Below, in pieces: positions 35,303 to 42,750 of a DNA stretch of 47,552 nucleotides. How positions within the stretch are numbered: the stretch's first letter is position 1; the number at the start of each line of letters is the position of its first letter. Location of the stretch: assembly GCA_934717185.1 (NCBI GenBank), contig CAKUYQ010000021.1:1-47552 (forward strand), given 5' to 3'. The notes under the pieces are model-generated. The model saw only the letters and a program-made list of their open reading frames with translations, made no database searches and was not told the DNA's origin. The position numbers and the translations under genes are program-made. The stretch is from an uncultured Bacteroidales bacterium (GTDB lineage Bacteria > Bacteroidota > Bacteroidia > Bacteroidales > UBA932).

Positions 35303-35440
35303 ATGACAACAAAAGAGATTTTTACAGATTATCAATCTCCAAAAGTAGAGATGATGGAGATAGAATTAGAGAGAGGATTTGCAACATCCAATGGTGTAAC
35401 CCCCGGAGACTACGAAGATGGTGGAGAGTACACATTCTAA
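35303..35440 (+). CDS. Short peptide upstream of fimbrillin-like lipoprotein, module 1
   Basis: A 45-residue ORF beginning MTTKEIFTDYQSPKVEMMEI and continuing ELERGFATSNGVTPGDY. It matches the 47-residue ORF at 40702 in the pattern (S/A)PKV-x6-LE(R/K)GFA-x-S, followed by a short acidic Gly/Asp tail. No signal peptide or membrane helix. It is 53 bp before a lipoprotein gene, just as the other copy is. Similar tiny ORFs are common but uncharacterised in Bacteroidales as I recall. A competing out-of-frame ORF here (35260-35466) has a less plausible, Arg-rich composition. Confidence 0.7.
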   Translation: MTTKEIFTDYQSPKVEMMEIELERGFATSNGVTPGDYEDGGEYTF

Positions 35441-35493
35441 AAATCAATGCCAAGAGAATCCATTAAACTAATTTCAAACAAAAAACTAAAAAA

Positions 35494-37701
35494 ATGAGAC
35501 GAAGTATTATATATCTGGCAATAGCTGCAATCACAGCCGCCCTGTTCGGTTGTGCAAAAGATAATGATAAAAACAACCTGCCAAATAACACAGACGGAGA
35601 GCCTGTATCACTGCAGGTAAGCCTTGCAGATACACAGACTAAAACAATCTTTGACTACCACAACGGTGAAGGATTTAAGGTAACATGGGATGCAAACGAG
35701 GAGATTTCGTTGCTGTCATATAACAGCATGGGTTATCTACAATCTGTAGATAACCTTACCTCTACAGGAGCTGCAGGGCGTAGCGAAGCAACCTTTAAAG
35801 GAACATACAGCAAAATGACAACTGCAAAATATTGGGTTGTCATATATCCCGCACTAACAGCAGTCCAAAAAAAACATTTTATCTACGGAGAAAAATCCAA
35901 CGGAAAGGGAACTCAAAGTAGCATAGTATTTAATTCCGGAACAAAGCATATCACCGGCAATTATACGTACAACTCGTTCCAATCCTCAAGCAATGATTAC
36001 AGCCACCTCTCAAGCAGGGATCTAATGAGTGCATGGATAGGGACAGAACCAACAGATGGAACAATTGGCAACATTAAACTAACAAAACACAATGCAATTT
36101 TAAGATTCGATTTAGATGCATCGGATCTTAAAGGGGAAAAGATCTCAAAATTTACAGTTAAATATAACCCGGTAACATCTACTCAAAAATTATTTGGATG
36201 CGGCAGGGGGCTTGCAGACTTTGGCTGGGGCAAAGAGGGAAACGGCCCGGACAAAAATTTATTTGCGGAATCTAATGAAAACAGCGCAAATGTATACTTT
36301 GGAGATACGGAAACCCCATTCATAACCGTACCAAGTAATGGAGAACTAAAGGTATATATCCCTTTTACTCCGGCCGAAAACCCATCTATATTATCCAATG
36401 ACGGCTCTTTTGAGTTGGAGCTTAGTAACGATGAGTATGTGGTGTCTACAAAAACCATAACATTCACAAATGATATCTCTATCAAAGCAGGATGCGTATA
36501 CACATTTAAGACTACCATGCCAAAACCTGCTGTTGCACCAACATCTATTGCATTGGACAAGGCAAGTGTTGAACTAAGGATAAATAAGACTATCCAACTT
36601 AACGCTACAATACTTCCATCTAATGCCTCAAATAAAGAGGTAATCTGGAGCGTAGACAACAGTGATGTTGCAACTGTAGACAACAACGGAAAGGTAACGG
36701 CAAAGGGTGCCGGAGAGGCAACGGTTACAGCCACCTCTGCAGCAGACAATACCCTAAAGGCCACCTGCAAGATTAATGTTATAAGCCAAGTATCTTTCCT
36801 TTGGCAAACAAACAGTAGCGGTGTAAACATATACAAAGATAATGAAGTATATGCAGAAGGATACGAGCCGGTTACAGATAAGAACGGGAATATCTATTAT
36901 ATTACATTTTCTTCGTTTAATATTAAGATCTACCGCAATAAAGAACTTTTTGCAACAACAGATTATTGCAGTATTGCTACGGAGCATTTCTTTGCAAACA
37001 ACAATAACGCCGCCGGTTTTGCAACTACCGATAAAGACGGAAACCTCTTTATTAGAAGAGCTAACTCAGATGGCACGGTAGATAAAGCATCTATCTCAAT
37101 TACAGATTTACAAGTTGTCAATACTAAAAGAGCGTGTATGACAGATAACGGAGATATCTATGTAGCAGGATTTGTGGAAGGGAAGGCAACAGACAATAAA
37201 CAAAAAGGCATCATATTCATCTTCCCTAAAGGCGGTGAGCCATCTTACAAAATAGCAGACTATGCCGAAGAATTTACGAACATAATAGCTGTGGGCAATA
37301 ACGTCTATTTGGCCGGCATAACTAAAAACAATAAAGGTGTATCTATATATGAATACGGCTACGACATCCCCAAATACGTATTTGACATTAAAGCACGTGC
37401 AATATCAACAAGAGTTGCAATGGCTGCAGACAATAGTGGACAGATATGGACCTTAGTGCCTTATGTTGGAGACGACTCAAAGTACCACCTAAAGGCATTC
37501 ATACGAGATAATATGTTCTTTGAAAAAGTAAGTAGCACAGACGCGAATGAAGTATGTCCGGTCGTTAATTACATGTTTGTATCCTCAGCCTATGATGTCT
37601 ATTACGCGTTAAGAAATAGCAAGATATACAAGAATGGAGAGGTGATTTATACGCTTGAAGCAACTGATAAAATTAGGGCATTTGCAGCACTCGAGGAGTA
37701 A
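35494..37701 (+). CDS. Fimbrillin-like lipoprotein with Big_2 domain and repeat C-domain
   Basis: A 735-residue surface lipoprotein. Lipobox LFGC (C20); the N-terminal part (about 35-340) looks like the Mfa/fimbrillin-like family (QTKTIFDYHNGEGFKVTWDANEEISLLSY). A bacterial Ig-like (Big_2) domain spans about 348-428 (TSIALDKASVELRINKTIQL ... GAGEATVTAT). The C-terminus has repeating YKDNEVYAEG / YRNKELFATT / YKNGEVIYT units that suggest a beta-propeller. It is in a module with the 45-residue peptide and a shared promoter motif. Role: surface structure or binding; the ligand is unknown. Confidence 0.8.
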   Translation: MRRSIIYLAIAAITAALFGCAKDNDKNNLPNNTDGEPVSLQVSLADTQTKTIFDYHNGEGFKVTWDANEEISLLSYNSMGYLQSVDNLTSTGAAGRSEATFKGTYSKMTTAKYWVVIYPALTAVQKKHFIYGEKSNGKGTQSSIVFNSGTKHITGNYTYNSFQSSSNDYSHLSSRDLMSAWIGTEPTDGTIGNIKLTKHNAILRFDLDASDLKGEKISKFTVKYNPVTSTQKLFGCGRGLADFGWGKEGNGPDKNLFAESNENSANVYFGDTETPFITVPSNGELKVYIPFTPAENPSILSNDGSFELELSNDEYVVSTKTITFTNDISIKAGCVYTFKTTMPKPAVAPTSIALDKASVELRINKTIQLNATILPSNASNKEVIWSVDNSDVATVDNNGKVTAKGAGEATVTATSAADNTLKATCKINVISQVSFLWQTNSSGVNIYKDNEVYAEGYEPVTDKNGNIYYITFSSFNIKIYRNKELFATTDYCSIATEHFFANNNNAAGFATTDKDGNLFIRRANSDGTVDKASISITDLQVVNTKRACMTDNGDIYVAGFVEGKATDNKQKGIIFIFPKGGEPSYKIADYAEEFTNIIAVGNNVYLAGITKNNKGVSIYEYGYDIPKYVFDIKARAISTRVAMAADNSGQIWTLVPYVGDDSKYHLKAFIRDNMFFEKVSSTDANEVCPVVNYMFVSSAYDVYYALRNSKIYKNGEVIYTLEATDKIRAFAALEE

Positions 37702-37744
37702 AAGATAAACAAAAGAGGGCTTTATGTTCCACTAAAATCAATGG

Positions 37745-37776
37745 AAGGGGTGGCCAAAGGTATTGGTCACCCCTTT
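37745..37776 (+). terminator. Terminator after lipoprotein 1
   Basis: GGGGTGGCCAA and TTGGTCACCCC form an 11-bp stem with one G-T pair and a 5-nt loop, followed by TTTT. The rest of 37777-37925 has no recognisable feature. Confidence 0.8.
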
Positions 37777-37925
37777 TATCTTGCAAAATGGAATGTTAAA
37801 GAGGTAGTATAAAGAGCCGGAGTAAAAATAAACTTTGCTTATGTATTAAGTAACATGAAAATAAGTTGCCTCAGATTAAGAGAATATTTTAGAAAAGAGA
37901 TATAGACCGAAAAGATTCGCTTTCG

Positions 37926-37996
37926 CGCAGCTTTTCCTCGCCATGGCAAAGCTTAAACAGGTTTATCTTTGCTCACTTGGCTTACGGAAAAGATTC
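37926..37996 (+). repeat. 71-bp hairpin element, copy A
   Basis: Matches 39885-39955 over its full 71 bp with about ten mismatches. CTTTTCC and GGAAAAG form outer arms and a central hairpin is TAAAC-AG-GTTTA; in copy B this is CAAAC-AA-GTTTG, so a T-A pair is replaced by C-G. It lies 62 bp before the yigZ-like start, but upstream of the candidate promoter, so it is probably not in that mRNA. Confidence 0.75.
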
Positions 37997-38018
37997 CTTA
38001 AGATGATGCAGGTTATTT

Positions 38019-38049
38019 TTTGAATGTTACTAAATATTGAATATCTTTA
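38019..38049 (+). promoter_or_regulatory. Candidate promoter of yigZ-like/pyrB
   Basis: TTTG (38019-38022), a 19-bp spacer and TATCTTTA (38042-38049; consensus TAnnTTTG with one mismatch). The start codon at 38059 is close, so the transcript would be almost leaderless. Confidence 0.5.
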
Positions 38050-38058
38050 CAGCCTGAT

Positions 38059-38721
38059 ATGGCAACAACAGAAAACACCATCTCAGATTCATTTAAAAGC
38101 ATAAAAGGCTTCTCTACCGGTTTATATAAGGAGTTTGGAAGCAAGTTTATAGCTTTGGCCTATCCTGTTACATCGCAGCAGGAGGTAAAATCCATTCTTA
38201 CAGAGATTAAAAAGGGGTATTTTGATGCTCGGCATCATTGTTATGCTTACAGGCTTGGTTACAAGGGTGATATATGGCGTATGAACGATGATGGCGAACC
38301 ATCCTCTACAGCAGGCAAACCTATATACGGGCAGCTGCTGAGCAACGGGCTGTCTGATATCTTAGTTGTAGTTGTACGCTATTTTGGCGGTACAAAACTT
38401 GGCGTTCCGGGGCTTATAAAGGCATACAAAACGGCTACGGCAGATGCCATTGCCAATGCAGAGATTGTTACAAAGGTGGCTACCGAACGTTTTAAGCTGC
38501 AGTTTGGATATGTTGAGATGAACGATGTAATGAAGCTGCTTAAGGAGTTTGGGTTGCAGCCGATTAATCCTGTGTACGATTCTGTCTGCTCTATGGAGGT
38601 TGATGTAAGGCTGGGGGTCATTGCTATTTGGCGGGAGAGGGCGGAGAGCTACATTCTGCCGGCAACAAGCAACAGCGAGAACGAGGAGTATGGGGAGTAT
38701 TTGTCGGGAAGCGGAAAATAA
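38059..38721 (+). CDS. IMPACT/YigZ-family protein
   Basis: A 220-residue protein of the YigZ/UPF0029 family. N-terminal IMPACT domain with RHHCYAYRLG, DDGEPSSTAGKPI and VVVRYFGGTKLGVPGL; a C-terminal DUF1949 domain follows (about 140-205). Cytoplasmic; members are linked to translation or RNA handling, with no firmly known reaction. It is 20 bp before pyrB on the same strand and probably co-transcribed with it. Confidence 0.9.
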   Translation: MATTENTISDSFKSIKGFSTGLYKEFGSKFIALAYPVTSQQEVKSILTEIKKGYFDARHHCYAYRLGYKGDIWRMNDDGEPSSTAGKPIYGQLLSNGLSDILVVVVRYFGGTKLGVPGLIKAYKTATADAIANAEIVTKVATERFKLQFGYVEMNDVMKLLKEFGLQPINPVYDSVCSMEVDVRLGVIAIWRERAESYILPATSNSENEEYGEYLSGSGK

Positions 38722-38741
38722 AGGATATACATTTATATATT

Positions 38742-39653
38742 ATGGGAAAAGTAAACAGTTTAGTATCGATTCACGATTTTTCAAAGGAGGAGATGCTGCA
38801 TATATTGGATGTGGCACAGGATTTTGAAAAGGACAAAAACCAGCCTATCCTGCAGGGAAAGGTGGTGGCTTCTCTGTTTTTTGAGCCGTCTACGAGAACA
38901 AGGCTGAGTTTTGAGACGGCTGCCAACAGGCTTGGAGCAAGGGTTATAGGATTTTCCGATGCCGGCAATACGAGTGTGAGCAAAGGGGAGACCTTAAAGG
39001 ACACTATAAAGATGGTATCTAACTATGCAGACCTTATTGTAATGCGCCATCCGCTTGAGGGGAGTGCAAGATACGCCTCTGAGATTACGGATATCCCAAT
39101 CATAAATGCAGGAGACGGAGCCAACCAGCATCCTACACAGACGCTGTTAGACCTATATACAATAAAGCAGACGCAGGGTAGATTGAACGATATAAGCATA
39201 AATATGGTGGGGGATCTTAAATATGGGCGTACTGTTCATTCGCTATTGCAGGCTATGAGCCATTTCTCACCAAAGTTCATCTTTACTGCACCGGATGAGC
39301 TGAAGATGCCGCAGGAGTATAAGGATTATTTGGATTCGTTAGGGATACCTTATTGTGAAACAGATGATCTGAGCAGCCATCTTAACGATGTTGATATTCT
39401 CTACATGACCCGTGTACAGCAGGAGCGTTTTACAGATCCTATGGAGTATGAGAAGGTTAAGAATGTCTATACTCTTAATGCAAAGATGCTTAGCGGGGTA
39501 AGGGTGAATATGAAGATTCTGCATCCGCTCCCAAGGGTTAATGAGATTAGTGCAGATGTGGATGATACTCCGTATGCCTACTACTTTAAGCAGGCCGGTA
39601 ACGGAATGTATGTAAGGATGGCAATAATAGCTTATCTGCTTGGATACAGGTAA
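38742..39653 (+). CDS. pyrB: Aspartate carbamoyltransferase catalytic chain
   Basis: Start chosen at ATG 38742 (303 residues), 20 bp after the yigZ-like stop; upstream in-frame ATG codons lie inside that gene. Carbamoyl-phosphate site FFEPSTRTRLSFE (STRTR 50-54), HPTQTLLD, and HPLPRVNEI near the C-terminus. It joins carbamoyl phosphate and aspartate in pyrimidine synthesis. The regulatory chain pyrI follows, but 400 bp away behind repeat elements rather than directly adjacent. Confidence 0.96.
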   Translation: MGKVNSLVSIHDFSKEEMLHILDVAQDFEKDKNQPILQGKVVASLFFEPSTRTRLSFETAANRLGARVIGFSDAGNTSVSKGETLKDTIKMVSNYADLIVMRHPLEGSARYASEITDIPIINAGDGANQHPTQTLLDLYTIKQTQGRLNDISINMVGDLKYGRTVHSLLQAMSHFSPKFIFTAPDELKMPQEYKDYLDSLGIPYCETDDLSSHLNDVDILYMTRVQQERFTDPMEYEKVKNVYTLNAKMLSGVRVNMKILHPLPRVNEISADVDDTPYAYYFKQAGNGMYVRMAIIAYLLGYR

Positions 39654-39698
39654 TGGCGTTAGCATTGGCGTTGGCGATTTAGGGTAGGGAGAGTAATA
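39654..39698 (+). repeat. Hexamer array directly after pyrB
   Basis: Starts at the stop codon: TGGCGTTAGCATTGGCGTTG, then GGGTAGGGAGAGTAATAAG. It leads straight into the foldback element, the same order as at 16825-16954 on the other strand. Confidence 0.65.
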
Positions 39699-39873
39699 AG
39701 AAACAGTTGTGAACGACTTGTCAATCAACGGAAGAGCGGTTGCCGAAAGCAGCTTTTAGGAAACGGCGTCTGTTGAAAGACAGTTAGGATGCAAAGCAGA
39801 CTAAAAGGGACGACTCAGCCGTTTCAAGCTGATTGAAGGCAATAGCAGTTGATTGACACGGAGAGAAGAACTG
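39699..39873 (+). repeat. 175-bp foldback element, copy 2
   Basis: About 95% identical to the reverse complement of 16650-16824. GAAACAGTT/AACTGTTTC, TGTCAATCAAC/GTTGATTGACA, TTGCC/GGCAA, CAGCTT/AAGCTG and GAAACGGC/GCCGTTTC are nested in strict order, so the whole unit can fold on itself. Same sense relative to the upstream gene as copy 1. Confidence 0.85.
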
Positions 39874-39884
39874 TTTCGTTTTTA

Positions 39885-39955
39885 CGCAGCTTTTCCTCGC
39901 CATGATAAAGTACAAACAAGTTTGCCTTTGCTCATTTGGCTTACGGAAAAGGTTC
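39885..39955 (+). repeat. 71-bp hairpin element, copy B, within the composite
   Basis: Same element as 37926-37996. Here it sits between the foldback element and the flank TTCTAATTATGA; in copy 1 of the composite GAACTG-A-TTCTAATTATGA is continuous, so this element looks inserted. It lies 98 bp before pyrI. The remainder to pyrI (39956-40053) is a GTAGAGAG/GGAAAG-type purine run. Confidence 0.75.
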
Positions 39956-40053
39956 TAATTATGAGTTATGAGTATAGAAAGTAGAGAGAGGAAAGAAAGG
40001 AAAGACTAATAAACTAAGTAATACGGAAGTTAATTGTTAAATTGAAGAAAAAT

Positions 40054-40524
40054 ATGGAACAGCATAAAGAATTAAAGGTTAGTGCAATAAAAAACGGAAC
40101 AGTTTTAGACCACATTCCAAGCGGGATGCTATTTAAGGTAATAAACATACTTGGGCTGCAGAACTGCGGCAACCAGATGACTTTTGGCACCAACTTGGAG
40201 AGCAAGATATTGGGGCACAAGGCAATTATAAAGATTGCAGACAAGTTTTTCAAGGATGAGGAGATAAACAAGATTGCGCTTGTTGCACCTCTAGCAAAAC
40301 TGAATATCATAAAAGACTACGAAGTGGTTGAAAAGCGGGTGCTCACCGTGCCGGATGAGATTATTGGGATAGTGAAGTGCCAAAACCCCAAATGCGTTAC
40401 CAACCACCAACCTGTCTCCACGCGCTTTAAGACAATTCACAAGGGCAGCAGACTCATGTTGGAGTGTCATTTTTGCGAAAAGCTCTCAGATGGAGACAAC
40501 CTTACAATCTCAGGGGTGGAATAG
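40054..40524 (+). CDS. pyrI: Aspartate carbamoyltransferase regulatory chain
   Basis: Start chosen at ATG 40054 (156 residues) over a TTG four codons upstream. The N-terminal allosteric domain binds nucleotides; the C-terminal zinc domain has C109-x4-C114 and C138-x2-C141 at the positions of E. coli PyrI. It forms the holoenzyme with PyrB and gives feedback control by nucleotides. A terminator follows. Confidence 0.96.
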   Translation: MEQHKELKVSAIKNGTVLDHIPSGMLFKVINILGLQNCGNQMTFGTNLESKILGHKAIIKIADKFFKDEEINKIALVAPLAKLNIIKDYEVVEKRVLTVPDEIIGIVKCQNPKCVTNHQPVSTRFKTIHKGSRLMLECHFCEKLSDGDNLTISGVE

Positions 40525-40550
40525 AGGAAATTTATACGATTTATCTGCGG

Positions 40551-40588
40551 GAGGGTAAACCATTCATTGTGGTTTATCCTCTTTTTTT
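40551..40588 (+). terminator. Terminator after pyrI
   Basis: GAGGGTAAACCA (40551-40562) pairs with TGGTTTATCCTC (40570-40581) across a 7-nt loop with one G-T pair; a run of seven T follows. Confidence 0.85.
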
Positions 40589-40616
40589 TATACGAAATAC
40601 GCAAATTGTAAAAATT

Positions 40617-40673
40617 ATCCTATTTTTTGTTTGGATTCTCCTACTTATAGAGAGTGCTGTCGCTTTAATTTTG
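40617..40673 (+). promoter_or_regulatory. Activator-type site and promoter for peptide/lipoprotein module 2
   Basis: TCCTA (40618-40622) and TCCTA (40639-40643), 21 bp apart, with TTTTG (40625-40629) and GAT (40634-40636) between. TAATTTTG (40666-40673) is an exact -7 box 27 bp downstream of the second half-site. Confidence 0.6.
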
Positions 40674-40701
40674 TCAAACCGAACATGAAAAAAATAAGAC
40701 T

Positions 40702-40845
40702 ATGAACAGAAGTAAAGTTTTTAACTATGACGGCAATTATATTGCCCCAAAGGTTACCGTAATTCCGGTAGCTTTAGAGAAAGGATTCGCGCATTCCTCT
40801 ACAATTGACGATATGGGTGTTATAGATGGCCCGGATTGGGACTAA
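40702..40845 (+). CDS. Short peptide upstream of fimbrillin-like lipoprotein, module 2
   Basis: A 47-residue ORF, MNRSKVFNYDGNYIAPKVTV then IPVALEKGFAHSS and an acidic end with GPDWD. Conserved with the 45-residue ORF at 35303 (APKV, LEKGFA, S). A six-codon ORF (40685-40705) ends on its start codon as ATGA. It is 73 bp before a lipoprotein gene. Function unknown; no signal peptide. Confidence 0.7.
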   Translation: MNRSKVFNYDGNYIAPKVTVIPVALEKGFAHSSTIDDMGVIDGPDWD

Positions 40846-40918
40846 CGGATATTCGTAATTGGGGCGCCGGCCCTATAATATGTTTAATTATATCAGTAAC
40901 TAAATAACAAGCAACAAT

Positions 40919-42490
40919 ATGAAGATTTTTAATATAGCAGTAGCGCTATCTGCAATAGCACTTTTGTGCACAGCATGTAATAAGGATAACGGAAACCGGC
41001 TTCCAAACGAAGAGGAGAAGGCTGTTACCGTTCCACAGACTCTTAGATTGGCAATAGAGAAGATAGACGACAGTTCTAACAAGACCAAGGTTGGTCTTTC
41101 AGTAGATAACGACAGGGCACGTCTCAAATGGAATGAGGGGGATAAAATATCATCATTCTGGGGAGATAACGATAACCACATATACACATACGGTACCGTT
41201 ATGCACAACGATGGTATAGAGTACACCGAATTTTATCATTCAGATACCAAATTCAAATCCGAAACCGACGGTATAAAATTTGACAAAACCATACTATACC
41301 ACCCTGCAGACGAAAACCTTTACTGCTTTTGGGGACAAAATGCCGACGGAGAAATACTTGCCCTTAAAGTTGAATTACCCGATACAAGAGAGGTATGGCA
41401 GGAAGGCAGAACAGGTATGGAGGAGATGCCTATGTGTTCCGTTATTCCTTTAACAGAACAGATAGGAAAGGTTAAAAGTGCGGTAGGACTTATAAGGCTC
41501 TCTATAAAGGGTGAATTAAGTCTGTATGACATAAGGCTTACAGGCAATAATAATGAACCATTGGCAGGAACAGGATACATATACCCACTTGTAAACCCAA
41601 ACTTAATCAGCTTGGAGCATGATCTTAAATACAGCCTTACATTGAATTGCGGAAACGGCAGGGAATTGAATATGGCTACCGCTACAGATTTTTACTTTAT
41701 TATACCTAACGATACACATTTTAGTAAGGGATTCACCGTTGAGTTTAGGACCGGAGAGGGCTATATCACCAAGAGATTATCCTCTGAGGCGTATGTTCCA
41801 AGTAACTACATCCTTAATATGCCGGAGATTACATTGAGCATAGATGATGCAGAAGTAGCGTTTGAAGATGATAATTTTAAAGCCCACATGCTCGGACTTG
41901 CAGATTTTGACAACAACGGAGTCATAACTTTAAAAGAGGTAAGACAGTGGAATGAATCCACTACCGTTTCTGTAAATGCAGATGGCAAAAAATATTTGGA
42001 TCTCAGAAACAAGGGCATTCAGAATCTATACGGCATATATCGTTTCACCGCCTTACAGGTTCTCTATTGCGGAAACAACGGAACAGAGAATGCCAATAGC
42101 ATAAGAAACCTCCCATGGTTTGAAAAAAATGGAAATATCATTGAGATAGACTGTTCAAACTTAAAAAGCCTTGAGTACCTCGACACCGGCTATTTCCCTA
42201 ATATAATCAATTTAGATTGCAGCAATTGTTCAATTAAAGATTTGGGTCTTAATTCATGGTCTCCAAAACTTACAAAGTTAGATTGCAGCGGTAATAAACT
42301 CAAAGAGTTGGATGTCTCAAAGACCAATATAGGGAATTGCCCTTCAAGCGAACCATACGCCTTAAAGTGCGCCAATATGCAATCGCTAAAAACACTTACC
42401 CTTAAAACAGGCTGGGATATAAAAGGCATAACCACCAACAGGTCTACAGATTATATTCCGGAGGCAACAGAAATCAAATTTGTTGATTAA
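40919..42490 (+). CDS. Fimbrillin-like lipoprotein with EF-hand-like loop and leucine-rich repeats
   Basis: A 523-residue surface lipoprotein; lipobox LCTAC (C20). The N-terminal part (about 35-300) resembles the fimbrillin-like region of the 35494 protein (NKTKVGLSVDNDRARLKWNEGDKISSFW). A calcium-loop-like DFDNNGVITLKEV follows at about 328-340, then leucine-rich repeats (IIEIDCSNLKSLEYLDTG, INLDCSNCSIKDLGL, LTKLDCSGNKLKELDVS). So a similar N-domain is joined to a different C-domain than in module 1. Presumably a surface adhesin or binding protein. Ends at a strong terminator. Confidence 0.78.
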   Translation: MKIFNIAVALSAIALLCTACNKDNGNRLPNEEEKAVTVPQTLRLAIEKIDDSSNKTKVGLSVDNDRARLKWNEGDKISSFWGDNDNHIYTYGTVMHNDGIEYTEFYHSDTKFKSETDGIKFDKTILYHPADENLYCFWGQNADGEILALKVELPDTREVWQEGRTGMEEMPMCSVIPLTEQIGKVKSAVGLIRLSIKGELSLYDIRLTGNNNEPLAGTGYIYPLVNPNLISLEHDLKYSLTLNCGNGRELNMATATDFYFIIPNDTHFSKGFTVEFRTGEGYITKRLSSEAYVPSNYILNMPEITLSIDDAEVAFEDDNFKAHMLGLADFDNNGVITLKEVRQWNESTTVSVNADGKKYLDLRNKGIQNLYGIYRFTALQVLYCGNNGTENANSIRNLPWFEKNGNIIEIDCSNLKSLEYLDTGYFPNIINLDCSNCSIKDLGLNSWSPKLTKLDCSGNKLKELDVSKTNIGNCPSSEPYALKCANMQSLKTLTLKTGWDIKGITTNRSTDYIPEATEIKFVD

Positions 42491-42515
42491 ATCTAATATA
42501 TTAATTGTACACAGA

Positions 42516-42549
42516 GGGTGGCCGGTGTTTTCCGGCCATCCTTTTTTTT
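42516..42549 (+). terminator. Terminator after lipoprotein 2
   Basis: GGGTGGCCGG (42516-42525) pairs with CCGGCCATCC (42532-42541) with one mismatch and a 6-nt loop; eight T follow. Confidence 0.88.
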
Positions 42550-42552
42550 GCG

Positions 42553-42612
42553 TCAAAGCCAAAGCAAATGCCAAAGCTAAAGCCAATAAACTTTAAACTA
42601 TACACCATAAAC
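42553..42612 (+). repeat. Inverted-type hexamer array before serC
   Basis: AAAGCCAAAGCAAATGCC and AAAGCTAAAGCC units, followed by TATACACCATAAAC sequence. Only the A' and C parts of the composite are present. Confidence 0.6.
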
Positions 42613-42676
42613 TAAAATGCATGTTACAAATTTAAGCTTAATCAAAAGTTTTTTAGCAAATTTCTAACAAAATATA

Positions 42677-42684
42677 TATCTTTG
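42677..42684 (+). promoter_or_regulatory. serC -7 box
   Basis: TATCTTTG, an exact TAnnTTTG match, 66 bp before serC. A T-rich segment ending near 42654 is at about the right distance for a weak -33 element. Confidence 0.5.
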
Positions 42685-42750
42685 GCGTTAGTATGGAGTA
42701 ATTCATACCTAACATATTAAAAATTAAACATTTATTTCTAATATACTAAT

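Noticed and set aside
35260..35466. Longer ORF overlapping the 45-residue peptide gene
   Set aside because: Arg/Trp-rich low-quality translation with no counterpart at the parallel locus; the shorter frame is conserved at 40702.
38628..38741. Upstream start for pyrB
   Set aside because: It lies inside the yigZ-like gene and adds 38 residues not found in the family.
39885..39955. 71-bp element as a pyrimidine riboswitch
   Set aside because: The other copy lies upstream of the likely yigZ/pyrB promoter, so it would not be transcribed with the gene; kept only as a repeat element.
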